A stretch of 8,764 nt of DNA. Source: Clostridiales bacterium (GTDB taxonomy: Bacteria; Bacillota_A; Clostridia; Saccharofermentanales; Saccharofermentanaceae). Shown in pieces: positions 1-7,754 of the stretch. The translations under genes were made by a program, and so were the position numbers. Each line of letters begins with the position of its first letter. The first letter of the stretch is position 1. The notes beneath the pieces are model-generated. The model did no database searches. It was not told the DNA's origin and worked only from the letters and a program-made list of their open reading frames with translations. The DNA is taken from NCBI GenBank assembly GCA_017649745.1, contig JAGCGE010000160.1:1-8764 (forward strand), given 5' to 3'.

Positions 1-350
1 CCTACTACCCCGCTCATCATTCCGCCTCTTACGATGTTAAAGAGCGATATCCTGCCTATGACCTTAGTCGGATCATCCTTTTCGAAAATAAAGAGAGGCA
101 ATAATCTGTCATCATAAAAAAGCGAAAGATCATTCTTGATATAGTCTTTCTGAACTCTCGGAGTGAAATAGGAATCAGGCTGGGTCTGAGCCCACTTCTT
201 GTGGAAAGCCCTGTTCTTTACATAATAATCGCAAACTTTCTGAGCTGCTCCCTTCTTAAGAACGGCAAGTCTCAGGCGTTCAGTCTCCAGAGCGAATACC
301 TCGTCTCTTTCGTGTCTGAAGCAGATATCATACGGTACACTTTGTTTCAC
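1..350 (-). CDS. GNAT-family N-acetyltransferase, RimJ/RimL type (partial, C-terminus beyond left edge)
   Basis: Reading the minus strand from a GTG at 350 gives 116 codons with no stop before the window edge. Residues 22-28 read LETERLR, the usual opening of RimJ/RimL acetyltransferases. They are followed by DYYVKNRAFHKKW (about 41-53), an FTP turn (about 62-64), and VIGRISLFNIVRGG (about 95-108), the core strand region of the fold. The family transfers acetyl from acetyl-CoA to alpha-amino groups, classically of ribosomal proteins or related substrates. The true substrate cannot be read from the sequence. The acetyl-CoA-binding loop lies past the edge. An in-frame TAA (354-356) sits one codon before the GTG and the next in-frame ATG is near residue 111, so GTG is the only sensible start. 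About 21 residues precede the LETERL motif, a little more than usual. The family call is firm; the exact function is not. Confidence 0.85.
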   Translation of the reverse strand, partial: MKQSVPYDICFRHERDEVFALETERLRLAVLKKGAAQKVCDYYVKNRAFHKKWAQTQPDSYFTPRVQKDYIKNDLSLFYDDRLLPLFIFEKDDPTKVIGRISLFNIVRGGMMSGVV

Positions 351-364
351 GGCTTACTCTTTGA

Positions 365-370
365 GCCTCC
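365..370 (-). promoter_or_regulatory. Shine-Dalgarno candidate for the GTG-started acetyltransferase
   Basis: On the minus strand GGAGGC lies at 370-365, 14 bases before the GTG at 350, which is longer than usual. A weaker AAAGAG at 362-357 is better spaced (6 bases). One of them, or both, should serve the start, since an upstream in-frame stop leaves no earlier start codon. Confidence 0.4.
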
Positions 371-407
371 ACTTCCAAAAATATATGGCAAAAAGATTAT
401 ACATCAA

Positions 408-436
408 CTTATAAAATAATCTTAAACTTATTTCAA
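408..436 (-). promoter_or_regulatory. Promoter for the acetyltransferase gene
   Basis: On the minus strand TTGAAA (436-431) is separated by 17 bases from TATAAG (413-408), a good sigma-A-type match about 60 bases before the GTG start. A second -10-like TATAAT lies at 401-396 but has only a weak partner (TAAGAT, 424-419). The promoter is just downstream of the tRNA terminator, so the gene appears to be transcribed separately from the tRNAs. Confidence 0.55.
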
Positions 437-460
437 TTTGTAGTCTGAAAGGTCTTTCCG

Positions 461-495
461 AAAAAAATAACAGCCTTTGAAAGATCAAAGACTGT
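461..495 (-). terminator. Intrinsic terminator of the His-Gln-Lys tRNA operon
   Basis: Read on the minus strand, ACAGTCTTTG (495-486) pairs with CAAAGGCTGT (479-470) around a 6-base loop. All ten pairs hold, one of them a T-G wobble. The stem is followed by TATTTTTTT (469-461). The single mismatch seen on the plus strand becomes a wobble on the minus strand, so the terminator is oriented for minus-strand transcription, ending the tRNA unit before the acetyltransferase promoter. Confidence 0.85.
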
Positions 496-503
496 CTAAA
501 TCT

Positions 504-579
504 TGGTGGCTCACTGGGGGTTCGAACCCCAGACCCCTTGATTAAAAGTCAAGTGCTCTACCAACTGAGCTAGTGAACC
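504..579 (-). tRNA. tRNA-Lys (UUU)
   Basis: This is a 76-base cloverleaf on the minus strand. The acceptor stem is GGTTCAC/GTGAGCC with one G-T wobble. The anticodon stem CTTGA/TCAAG encloses loop CTTTTAA with anticodon TTT. The T arm is TGGGG-TTCGAAC-CCCCA, the discriminator is A and the CCA end is encoded. It is the last gene of the three-tRNA operon, 8 bases after tRNA-Gln. Confidence 0.97.
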
Positions 580-587
580 AAAAAAAA

Positions 588-661
588 TGGCTGGGGTGGC
601 AGGAATTGAACCTACGGTGCGGGAGTCAAAGACCCGTGCCTTACCACTTGGCGACACCCCA
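588..661 (-). tRNA. tRNA-Gln (UUG)
   Basis: This is a 74-base cloverleaf on the minus strand. The acceptor is TGGGGTG/CACCCCA, with the U1-A72 pair typical of tRNA-Gln, discriminator G and an encoded CCA. The anticodon loop is CTTTGAC, giving TTG. The last anticodon-stem pair is T-T, a common feature of bacterial tRNA-Gln. The T arm is GTAGG-TTCAATT-CCTGC. It is the middle gene of the operon. Confidence 0.97.
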
Positions 662-706
662 GTGTAATAGGCTCAAAGTGCAATTATGAATTCTAAAAGA
701 AAAAAG

Positions 707-784
707 TGGGGTGGGATATGGGATTCGAACCCATGACTTCCAGTGCCACAAACTGGCGCTCTAACCAACTGAACTAATCCCACC
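707..784 (-). tRNA. tRNA-His (GUG)
   Basis: This is a cloverleaf on the minus strand. The acceptor is GTGGGAT/ATCCCAC with discriminator C73 and an encoded CCA. The anticodon stem CCAGT/ACTGG encloses TTGTGGC, giving anticodon GTG. Base 784 supplies the encoded G-1 opposite C73, the identity element read by histidyl-tRNA synthetase; the canonical 77-base body runs 783-707. It is the first gene of the operon, 45 bases before tRNA-Gln, and that spacer is A/T-rich with no feature I recognise. Confidence 0.97.
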
Positions 785-815
785 ATGTACCAGCACTATT
801 AACCCAGCACGAAAA

Positions 816-844
816 ATTATATTAGTAGTGTCGGATAAAGTCAA
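816..844 (-). promoter_or_regulatory. Promoter of the tRNA-His-Gln-Lys operon
   Basis: On the minus strand TTGACT (844-839) and a perfect TATAAT (821-816) are separated by exactly 17 bases. The A/T-rich stretch just upstream (about 860-846) could act as an UP element. The predicted transcription start is near 808, about 25 bases before tRNA-His. Confidence 0.85.
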
Positions 845-863
845 GAATGAATTTGTTTAGAAG

Positions 864-892
864 TTGCCAATATCCGATTTCGAGCGTAAAAT
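864..892 (+). promoter_or_regulatory. Promoter of argJ
   Basis: TTGCCA (864-869) and TAAAAT (887-892) are separated by 17 bases, predicting a start near 899 and a leader of about 25 bases. The -35 element is back to back with that of the tRNA operon (839-844), with only 19 bases between them. No convincing ArgR operator was found; AATGAAT at 846-852 resembles one ARG-box half only. Confidence 0.7.
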
Positions 893-923
893 CTCTATGT
901 TAATAATCTAATAGGAGTACTTT

Positions 924-2129
924 ATGGACAATTCATATATTACAATGCCAAAAGGGTATAAAGCAACAGGCGTTTGTGCCGACCTCAAAGGTGAAGGCAA
1001 ACTTGATTTCGCTTTGGTCTATTCTGAATCCCCTGCTACAGTAAGCGGTGTATATACATCTAACCTTGTTAAAGGTCATTCTCTCCAGAGATCTATCAAG
1101 CTCATTGCCAACGGTAAGGCTAAGAGAGCTATCGCTATCAATGCAAAGAATGCTAATGCATGCGTAGGTCCTGTTGGTGAAACTGATGCAGATGAGATTG
1201 CTAAGGCTATCGCAGAAAAGCTCGGTGTTGATTCTGATGAGGTCCTCACTGCTTCAACAGGCGTTATCGGAATCAGACTTCCTGTCGAAAAGATGATCTC
1301 ACATGTTCCTGCTCTTGTATCTTCACTTGGAAGCGATGAGCAGTCAGCTCATAATGCAGAGCTTGCAATGATGACTACTGACACAGTTCCAAAGGAAGTT
1401 TCAGCTAAGATCGCTCTTCAGGATGAGAAAGAAGTTACAGTAGCAGCTATGGCTAAAGGATCCGGAATGATCCACCCTAACCTTGCTACAATGATCTGTG
1501 TTTTCACAACAGATGCTAAGATCGAGAAAGACCTTCTTGATAAGATGCTCAAGAATGCCGTTTCTCACACATTCAACAGAGTAAGCGTTGACGGAGACAC
1601 ATCCGTATGTGATTCAGTTATGGTATTCGCTAACGGCGAAAGCGGCGTTGAGATCAAAGATGGTACAGAAGATGCAGAGATCTTCCAAGATACATTGATC
1701 TCACTTTCAACTGACCTCGCTCGTATGATCGCATGTGACGGCGAAGGCGCAACAAAACTTCTTGAAGTTATAGTTAAGAATGCAGCTACAGAAGAAGATG
1801 CTAAGCTTGTAGTTACAGCGATCGCTCGTTCTCCTCTTTGCAAGACAGCTATTTTCGGAGAAGATGCTAACTTCGGCCGTTTCATCACAGCAGCAGGATA
1901 CTCAGGAGCTTCTTTCGACCCTAACAAGCTCGACATGTATGTTGGTGATCTTCTCGTATGTAAGGACGGAGACGCTACGATTACAGATGAGGAAGCAGCT
2001 GCAAAGCTTCTTGCTGAGCACGACATCACAGTAACAGTTGATCTTAATGCAGGATCATTCGAAGACAGAATGTTCACTTGTGATTTCTCATACGATTATG
2101 TAAAGATCAACGGAAGCTACAGAAGCTGA
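924..2129 (+). CDS. argJ: Glutamate N-acetyltransferase / ornithine acetyltransferase ArgJ
   Basis: This 401-residue protein is full length for ArgJ, which moves the acetyl group from N-acetylornithine to glutamate in the cyclic arginine pathway. ArgJ cleaves itself into two chains at the A-T bond of a conserved motif, visible here as KGSGMIHPNLATM (178-190) with nucleophile Thr189. Other family signatures are the oxyanion-hole segment STGVIG (111-116), GEGATK (273-278), KTAIFGEDANFGR (307-319) and the C-terminal DFSYDYVKINGSYRS (387-401). The start has a good AGGAG (913-917) six bases upstream. Sequence alone does not settle whether it is bifunctional (also using acetyl-CoA) or monofunctional. 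It stands alone: no argC, argB or argD adjoins it, although these commonly neighbour argJ in Firmicutes. It has its own promoter and terminator. Confidence 0.97.
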   Translation: MDNSYITMPKGYKATGVCADLKGEGKLDFALVYSESPATVSGVYTSNLVKGHSLQRSIKLIANGKAKRAIAINAKNANACVGPVGETDADEIAKAIAEKLGVDSDEVLTASTGVIGIRLPVEKMISHVPALVSSLGSDEQSAHNAELAMMTTDTVPKEVSAKIALQDEKEVTVAAMAKGSGMIHPNLATMICVFTTDAKIEKDLLDKMLKNAVSHTFNRVSVDGDTSVCDSVMVFANGESGVEIKDGTEDAEIFQDTLISLSTDLARMIACDGEGATKLLEVIVKNAATEEDAKLVVTAIARSPLCKTAIFGEDANFGRFITAAGYSGASFDPNKLDMYVGDLLVCKDGDATITDEEAAAKLLAEHDITVTVDLNAGSFEDRMFTCDFSYDYVKINGSYRS

Positions 2130-2152
2130 TAAATAAATAGATCGATAAACAA

Positions 2153-2184
2153 AGGGCTGTTTCACTACCAAGCGAAACAGCCCT
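2153..2184. terminator. Bidirectional terminator between argJ and clp
   Basis: AGGGCTGTTTC (2153-2163) and GAAACAGCCCT (2174-2184) form a perfect 11-bp stem with a 10-base loop. On the plus strand it is followed by a loose T-rich tail (TATTTAATTATCTTTT, 2184-2199). On the minus strand the stem runs into TTTGTTT (2153-2147). It sits between the stops of the convergent genes argJ (2129) and clp (2211), so it probably ends both transcripts. Confidence 0.85.
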
Positions 2185-2210
2185 ATTTAATTATCTTTTA
2201 AAAGCAACGA

Positions 2211-4598
2211 TCATTTCTCTGCTTTATTATCAGGAACAACAACTACAAGTGCTTCTTCACTCTCAAGAATATCAAATACGAACTCGTCATTCTTGAAGTC
2301 GATCATGAGGCTCTTACAGCCCTTAAGCTTACCTTCAAGGAACATATCAGCAAGCTTGTCCTCGACCTTAGTTCTGATAACCTTACGAAGAGGTCTAGCA
2401 CCAAACTTAGGATCATATCCGAGCTTAGCAAGTTCATCGGCAGCCTCTGTTGTGATCTTAGCCTCGATACCCTTCTCTGAAAGAGATTCGAATACTTCCT
2501 TCATCATGATATCAGCAATACTTCTGATCTCTTCCATAGAAAGCTCGTTAAAGATAACAGTCTCATCAACACGGTTAAGGAATTCAGGTCTGAATGTTTC
2601 CTTAAGAGCTGAAGCAACCCTACTCTCAAGAGCCTCTCTTGTTCCGCTAAAGAAACCGATCGTGTTAGCTTTAGCTGAGTTACCAGCATTAGAAGTCATG
2701 ATAATGATCGTGTTCTCAAAGTTAACATGCAATCCGTGGCTATCTGTAAGACGGCCTTCATCCAAAAGCTGCAAGAGAAGATTGAACACATCAGGATGCG
2801 CTTTCTCGATCTCATCAAAAAGGATTACAGAATATGGCTTTCTTCTTACCTGCTCTGTAAGTTGTCCTGAATCCTCATGACCAACATAACCCGGAGGAGA
2901 ACCGATCATCTTACTTACAGAATGAGCTTCCATATACTCTGACATATCGATCCTGATAAGAGCCTCTTCACTGTCGAACATTACTTCAGCAAGAGCCTTA
3001 ACAAGTTCTGTCTTACCTACACCAGTAGGTCCGACGAAGATAAATGATGCCGGCTTATGCTTCTTAGTAAATCCAGATCTGTTACGACGCACGGCACGAG
3101 CAACTGCACTTACAGCCTGCTCCTGACCGATAACGCGCTTATGAAGTCTCTCTTCAAGATGAACAAGCTTATCAGTCTCAGTCTCAGAGATAGACTTTAG
3201 AGGAATACCTGTCCACATCTCGATAACTCTTGCAATATCTTCGACCTGAATAGGATCAGGCTTGATATCAGTATTCAAAGCATCTAATTCCTTACGAAGC
3301 TTATCAACCTTCGCTTTAAGTTCAGCCATCTGAGCAAAACTCTTCTCCTGCTCTTCAGGAGTTATCTCTGATACCTTATCTGAGAAAAGATTATATTCTT
3401 TCTCCGCTGCCTTAAGCTCTTTTTCAGTCTTAGCAAGTTTAACTAACTTGATATTCTCAAGGTTAGCTCTGGAACCTGCCTCATCAATAAGGTCGATAGC
3501 CTTATCAGGAAGATATCTGTCTGTTATATATCTCTTAGATGCCTTAACAGCAAATTCAATAACTTCATCAGAGTAAGTTACATTATGATGCTTCTCATAA
3601 TAGTCCTTAATACCCTTCAATATCTCAATAGCTACTTCAACTGAAGGCTCATCGAGCATTACCTTCTGGAAACGTCTCTCAAGAGCTGAATCCTTCTCGA
3701 TCTTACGGTATTCAGCTGTTGTGGTAGAACCTAAGATACGAAGCTCACCTCTTGCAAGAGCCGGCTTAAGGATATTAGCTGCATTAGTTGAACCCTCTGC
3801 ATCACCTGCGCCCATGATAGTGTGAAGCTCATCAATAACAAGGATTACGTTCTCTTCACGCATAGCCTCATTGATAACTCCCTTGATACGGCTCTCAAAC
3901 TGACCTCTGAACTGAGTACCAGCTACCATAGCAGGAAGATCAAGTTGCCATACCCTCATGGAAAGAAGCTTCTCAGGAACCTTACCTTCAATGATCTTAA
4001 GTGCAAGGCCCTGTGCAACAGCAGTCTTACCAACACCAGGAGCACCGATCAATACCGGGTTATTCTTAGTTCTTCTGTTAAGGATCTGAACTACACGATC
4101 GATCTCTTTATCTCTTCCGAGGATTCTATCGATCTTACCTTCTGCAGCACGTTCTGTAAGGTCTGTACCGAATTCACTTAAGAACTTAAGCTTCTTCTTT
4201 CTTCCCTTATTACTGTAGTTCATATCTTCGGTTGCACCGTCACCGTCAGCATCAGGCGTCTTATCAACAACACCAGTATTGGAACTATCTTCATCAAACT
4301 CGTAAGGATCTCCATCCTCAAAAGGCATTGAAAGATCTTCTCCGTTTAATATCGTCTTGAAAAAATCTGCCGGATCAGACGGACCGCCTGTACCGCCAAG
4401 CATATTCTCTACTCTGTCGCTCATCTCATCGATATTGTCTTCGGTTATACCTGCAGCCTTAAACATATCGCTGATTCCGCTAAGACCGGATTCATATGCA
4501 CATTTAATGCAGTAGCCCTCATCGATCCTCTCGCCATTCTCATAACGGCTCGTGAAGACGATAGCTACACGCTTCTTACACTTAGTACAAATTGACAT
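2211..4598 (-). CDS. ClpE-like AAA+ unfoldase, ClpP-partner ATPase with N-terminal zinc finger
   Basis: The 795-residue protein has two AAA+ modules. An N-terminal zinc finger (Cys4, Cys7, Cys30, Cys33) replaces the Clp_N repeats of ClpA/ClpC, as in ClpE. A disordered acidic linker (about 92-130) ends in a basic patch (KGRKKK). Module 1 has Walker A GAPGVGKT (185-192), Walker B VILVIDE (251-257) and arginines in ALERRF (305-310). A charged, probably coiled-coil middle segment spans about 385-445. Module 2 has Walker A GPTGVGKT (523-530), pore loop GYVG (570-573), Walker B VILFDE (591-596) and sensor 2 GARPLR (733-738). IGF at 647-649 matches the ClpP-docking tripeptide, so it likely feeds unfolded proteins to ClpP in the cytoplasm. 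The module 1 pore loop reads TQFRG, with Phe230 where Tyr is usual. It starts 4 bases after the uvrA stop. No ctsR, mcsA or mcsB is nearby. The family call is firm; ClpE orthology is likely but not proven. Confidence 0.93.
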   Translation of the reverse strand: MSICTKCKKRVAIVFTSRYENGERIDEGYCIKCAYESGLSGISDMFKAAGITEDNIDEMSDRVENMLGGTGGPSDPADFFKTILNGEDLSMPFEDGDPYEFDEDSSNTGVVDKTPDADGDGATEDMNYSNKGRKKKLKFLSEFGTDLTERAAEGKIDRILGRDKEIDRVVQILNRRTKNNPVLIGAPGVGKTAVAQGLALKIIEGKVPEKLLSMRVWQLDLPAMVAGTQFRGQFESRIKGVINEAMREENVILVIDELHTIMGAGDAEGSTNAANILKPALARGELRILGSTTTAEYRKIEKDSALERRFQKVMLDEPSVEVAIEILKGIKDYYEKHHNVTYSDEVIEFAVKASKRYITDRYLPDKAIDLIDEAGSRANLENIKLVKLAKTEKELKAAEKEYNLFSDKVSEITPEEQEKSFAQMAELKAKVDKLRKELDALNTDIKPDPIQVEDIARVIEMWTGIPLKSISETETDKLVHLEERLHKRVIGQEQAVSAVARAVRRNRSGFTKKHKPASFIFVGPTGVGKTELVKALAEVMFDSEEALIRIDMSEYMEAHSVSKMIGSPPGYVGHEDSGQLTEQVRRKPYSVILFDEIEKAHPDVFNLLLQLLDEGRLTDSHGLHVNFENTIIIMTSNAGNSAKANTIGFFSGTREALESRVASALKETFRPEFLNRVDETVIFNELSMEEIRSIADIMMKEVFESLSEKGIEAKITTEAADELAKLGYDPKFGARPLRKVIRTKVEDKLADMFLEGKLKGCKSLMIDFKNDEFVFDILESEEALVVVVPDNKAEK

Positions 4599-4602
4599 TT
4601 AT

Positions 4603-7593
4603 CTATACTCCACTTTCTTTTACTTTACGTCGCGGCTTAGGCCCTGTCGCGATCTCCAACGCTTCTTCTTCTAATCTATCCTTATCAATAAGCAATTCGA
4701 GAGTTGTATATTGCTCTTTCTCCTTAGCCCTGTCAAGCAAAGGCTTAAGGAACTTGCCCGTATAGGACCTCTCGACTTCGCAGATCTGCTCAGGAGTACC
4801 CTGAGCTATGATCGTACCGCCATTATCACCGCTCTCTGGCCCAAGATCGATGACATAGTCGCACGTCTTGATCACATCAAGATTGTGCTCGATAACTACT
4901 ACAGTATTATTATTTTGTGTGAGTCGCTCCAAAATGTCAACAAGCTTGTGGACATCCGCCATGTGAAGGCCTGTCGTAGGCTCATCGAGCACATAGAGCG
5001 TCTTACCGGTAGATCTTCTGGAAAGCTCGGCAGAGAGCTTGATCCTCTGAGCTTCACCACCAGACAACTGAGTAGAAGGCTGACCTAACTTAATATATCC
5101 CAAACCTACATCTTTGAGTGTCCTCACTTTGTGGTAAATCTTAGGAATATTCGAGAAGAACTCACAAGCCTCATCAACCGACATATTAAGTACATCAGAT
5201 ATATTCTTACCTTTATACTTAACCTCCAAAGTCTCTCTGTTGTAACGTTTACCCTTACAGACATCACACTTTACATAAATATCCGGTAAAAAGTGCATCT
5301 CTATCTTTATAACACCGTCACCAGAGCAGGCTTCACATCTTCCACCCTTTACATTAAAGCTGAATCTGCCGTTCTTATAGCCTCTCTGCTTACTGTCAGG
5401 AGTATTGGCATAAAGCTCCCTTATCATATCGAAAACACCGATATATGTTGCAGGGTTACTCCTAGGAGTCCTTCCAATAGGAGACTGGTCAATAACGATG
5501 ATCTTATCAAGTTCGCTATATCCAGAGATATCCTTACACTTAACCTTGCTCTTTCTAGCACCATTAAGCTTATGCTCAAGAACCGGCACAAGAGTCGAAT
5601 TGATAAGAGAACTCTTACCTGAACCGGATACTCCTGTGATACAAGTAAACAATCCGAGAGGGATATCGACATCCATATCCTTAAGATTATTAGCATTAGC
5701 ACCCTTGATCTTAAGGAACTTGCCGTTAGGCTTACGCCTGTCTATCGGAACAGGTATAAACTTCCTGCCGCTCAAGTAATCTCCAGTAATAGAGTCCTTA
5801 TTCTTCTCGATCTGCTTGGCATTACCCATTGCAACTATCTTACCGCCGTTGATTCCTGCACCAGGACCAACATCAACGATCATATCAGCTTCACGCATCG
5901 TATCTTCATCATGCTCAACAACAAGAACGGAGTTACCCAAGTCCTTAAGCTTGATAAGAGTAGATAAAAGCTTGGCATTGTCTCTCTGGTGAAGTCCAAT
6001 CGAAGGCTCATCAAGAATATAAAGGACACCTTTAAGTCCGGATCCTATCTGAGTAGCAAGACGTATACGCTGAGCTTCGCCACCAGACAAAGTGGAAGCC
6101 GGCCTGCTTAACGTCATATAGTCCAATCCTACATCACAGAGGAATGTAAGTCTGTTATTGATCTCTCTTAAGATAGGTTCAGCGATCTGAGCTTTACGCT
6201 GAGAGAAAGTAAGCTTATTAAGAAACTTCCTGCAATCAGCAACAGACTTATCTGTAAGCTGACTAATATTTATTTTATTAAGAAGAATAGAAGTACTCTC
6301 CTTCTTAAGCCTTGTTCCGTTACATGTTGGGCATACGCAGATACTCATATACTGCTCGTAATTGCTCTTCATCTCTTCGGATCCGGCTTCTCTATAGCGT
6401 CTCATAACGCTTGGAACTACACCTTCCCATGCGGAATAGTAGTCTCCTTCCCTCTTATAGACACTATTACTAGTATCTATCTTAAGCTTCTCACCGCCGT
6501 TACCAAACATGATGATATCTCTGATCTTCTTAGGTAATTTATTATATGGCGTATCAAGAGAGAAATTATATCTCTCAGAAAGTGCCATGATAAATCCTCT
6601 ACCCCAACTCTTAGGGTCATCAAAGTTCCAACCAGCAGTTCTAACAGCGCCTTCGTTAATACTCAACTTAGGATCTGTTACACAAAGCTCAGGATCAACA
6701 TTTGTTAGGACACCGATTCCTATACACTCAGGACAAGCTCCGTATGGGTTATTAAATGAAAACAACCTAGGAGACACCTCGCCGTATGAGATTCCACAAT
6801 CAGGACACGAAAGTCTCTGCGAAAAGAAATCTTCCGTTACTTCATATTCCCTGTCGCCGCTTTCTGACTCCTTGACAACCTGAACTTCAACATTAAGAAT
6901 TCCGTCAGCAAGCTTAAGAGCCTGTTCACATGAGTCAGTAAGTCTAGTCCTCGACTCATCTTTAAGAACAATTCTATCTACGACTATGTCGATCTCATGC
7001 TTCTTGTTCTTATCAAGTTCGATCTCTTCGTCAAGCTCATACATGGATCCATCGATCCGGGCTCTTACAAAACCAGACTTCCTGTAGTCTTCAAGCTGCT
7101 TAACGAATTCGCCTTTCCTTCCGCGAACAACAGGAGCCATTACGATCATCCTTGTTCCCATCGGATATTCATATAGTTTATTTATTATCTGATCGATAGT
7201 CTGCGACTTGATGGGCTTACCGCACTTCCAGCAGACAGGCTGACCTACTCTCGCATATAAAAGTCTGAGATAGTCATATATCTCTGTAACAGTACCAACA
7301 GTAGATCTAGGATTCTTACTGGTTGTCTTCTGATCAATAGAAATCGCAGGAGAAAGTCCGTCGATCTTATCTACATCAGGCTTCTCCATCTGTCCGAGGA
7401 ACATCCTCGCATAAGAAGAAAGAGATTCTACATATCTTCTCTGTCCTTCGGCATATATAGTATCGAAAGCGAGCGAACTCTTACCGGAACCTGAAAGTCC
7501 TGTCAAAACAACGAGTTTGTCGCGCGGAATGTCCACATCGATATTCTTGAGATTGTGCTCTCTGGCACCTCTGATCTTAATATAATTATCCAT
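4603..7593 (-). CDS. uvrA: Excinuclease ABC subunit A (UvrA)
   Basis: This 996-residue UvrA is the damage-sensing ATPase of nucleotide excision repair; it forms dimers and loads UvrB on lesions. Both ABC modules are complete: Walker A GLSGSGKS (32-39) and GVSGSGKS (654-661), signatures LSGGEAQ (502-508 and 843-849), and Walker B segments YILDEP (525-530) and YVLDEP (867-872). Six CxxC pairs are present (121/124, 263/266, 287/290, 421/424, 753/756, 776/779), supplying the ligands for the UvrA zinc modules. [13 protein letters not shown] (278-290) is a family hallmark. About 46 residues follow the usual C-terminal [11 protein letters not shown], making it longer than the roughly 940-residue norm; this tail is charged and ends in a basic patch. 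The start has AAGGA (7604-7600) six bases upstream. It is first in an operon with the Clp ATPase, and no uvrB is in the window. Confidence 0.98.
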   Translation of the reverse strand: MDNYIKIRGAREHNLKNIDVDIPRDKLVVLTGLSGSGKSSLAFDTIYAEGQRRYVESLSSYARMFLGQMEKPDVDKIDGLSPAISIDQKTTSKNPRSTVGTVTEIYDYLRLLYARVGQPVCWKCGKPIKSQTIDQIINKLYEYPMGTRMIVMAPVVRGRKGEFVKQLEDYRKSGFVRARIDGSMYELDEEIELDKNKKHEIDIVVDRIVLKDESRTRLTDSCEQALKLADGILNVEVQVVKESESGDREYEVTEDFFSQRLSCPDCGISYGEVSPRLFSFNNPYGACPECIGIGVLTNVDPELCVTDPKLSINEGAVRTAGWNFDDPKSWGRGFIMALSERYNFSLDTPYNKLPKKIRDIIMFGNGGEKLKIDTSNSVYKREGDYYSAWEGVVPSVMRRYREAGSEEMKSNYEQYMSICVCPTCNGTRLKKESTSILLNKINISQLTDKSVADCRKFLNKLTFSQRKAQIAEPILREINNRLTFLCDVGLDYMTLSRPASTLSGGEAQRIRLATQIGSGLKGVLYILDEPSIGLHQRDNAKLLSTLIKLKDLGNSVLVVEHDEDTMREADMIVDVGPGAGINGGKIVAMGNAKQIEKNKDSITGDYLSGRKFIPVPIDRRKPNGKFLKIKGANANNLKDMDVDIPLGLFTCITGVSGSGKSSLINSTLVPVLEHKLNGARKSKVKCKDISGYSELDKIIVIDQSPIGRTPRSNPATYIGVFDMIRELYANTPDSKQRGYKNGRFSFNVKGGRCEACSGDGVIKIEMHFLPDIYVKCDVCKGKRYNRETLEVKYKGKNISDVLNMSVDEACEFFSNIPKIYHKVRTLKDVGLGYIKLGQPSTQLSGGEAQRIKLSAELSRRSTGKTLYVLDEPTTGLHMADVHKLVDILERLTQNNNTVVVIEHNLDVIKTCDYVIDLGPESGDNGGTIIAQGTPEQICEVERSYTGKFLKPLLDRAKEKEQYTTLELLIDKDRLEEEALEIATGPKPRRKVKESGV
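4608..4611 (-). promoter_or_regulatory. Shine-Dalgarno site for clp, inside the end of uvrA
   Basis: GGAG at 4611-4608 on the minus strand lies within the last codons of uvrA, 9 bases before the clp ATG at 4598. The uvrA TAG (4605-4603) falls between this site and the ATG, an arrangement that favours translational coupling and fixes the clp start. Confidence 0.75.
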
Positions 7594-7622
7594 TTATTAT
7601 CCTTACAACTTCTTTCAAAAAA

Positions 7623-7636
7623 CGAAATTATGTTCT
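7623..7636. promoter_or_regulatory. Possible LexA (SOS) box in the uvrA leader
   Basis: The plus-strand bases CGAAATTATGTTCT match the Gram-positive LexA core CGAAC-N4-GTTCG at 8 of 10 fixed positions; the fifth and last bases differ. The site lies about 14-27 bases past the predicted uvrA transcription start, where a bound repressor could block the promoter. uvrA is a LexA target in Bacillus subtilis. The match is imperfect and in A/T-rich DNA, so chance remains possible. Confidence 0.35.
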
Positions 7637-7656
7637 TTTGTTTAATAGTCTACCAT

Positions 7657-7662
7657 ATTATA
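7657..7662 (-). promoter_or_regulatory. -10 element of the uvrA-clp operon promoter
   Basis: A perfect TATAAT reads on the minus strand at 7662-7657, about 64 bases before the uvrA ATG. No good -35 is found at 16-18 bases; TTGATA (7689-7684) is 21 bases away, which is too far. A weak -35 would suit a regulated or low-level promoter. Confidence 0.45.
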
Positions 7663-7708
7663 AAAGCAATTGAAGTTACTTTATATCAAATTAATGTAAA
7701 AATTTCCC

Positions 7709-7737
7709 TTGCTATTCTTAATTTCGTATGCTAATAT
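7709..7737 (+). promoter_or_regulatory. Promoter of tRNA-Glu
   Basis: TTGCTA (7709-7714) and TAATAT (7732-7737) are separated by 17 bases. TG at 7729-7730 makes an extended -10. The predicted start is near 7744, about 11 bases before the mature 5' end of the tRNA. It diverges from the uvrA promoter. Confidence 0.7.
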
Positions 7738-7754
7738 TTACAAGCGTGATTCAA

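Noticed and set aside
201..419. 72-residue plus-strand open frame
   Set aside because: It lies opposite the acetyltransferase, whose frame has a clear family match, and the frame has no ribosome site or recognisable protein.
504..784. tRNA cluster as a mobile-element insertion site
   Set aside because: There is no integrase, no duplicated tRNA 3' end and no compositional change next to the tRNAs.
846..852. AATGAAT as an ArgR operator
   Set aside because: Only one half-site is present; the expected second half (ATTCA-like) is missing, so it was not listed as a feature.
1818..1825. GCGATCGC octamer palindrome (HIP1-like)
   Set aside because: It occurs once, within argJ codons, and no repeats of it were seen elsewhere in the window.
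1565..2077. 170-residue minus-strand open frame inside argJ
   Set aside because: It is antisense to a complete, well-conserved gene; the Ser/Thr-rich, low-complexity product looks like a reading-frame shadow.
2293..2880. 195-residue plus-strand open frame opposite clp
   Set aside because: It is a shadow of the clp coding strand; its composition mirrors the sense codons and no domain is seen.
7684..7689. TTGATA as the -35 of uvrA
   Set aside because: It is 21 bases from the TATAAT, too far for a normal sigma-A promoter.
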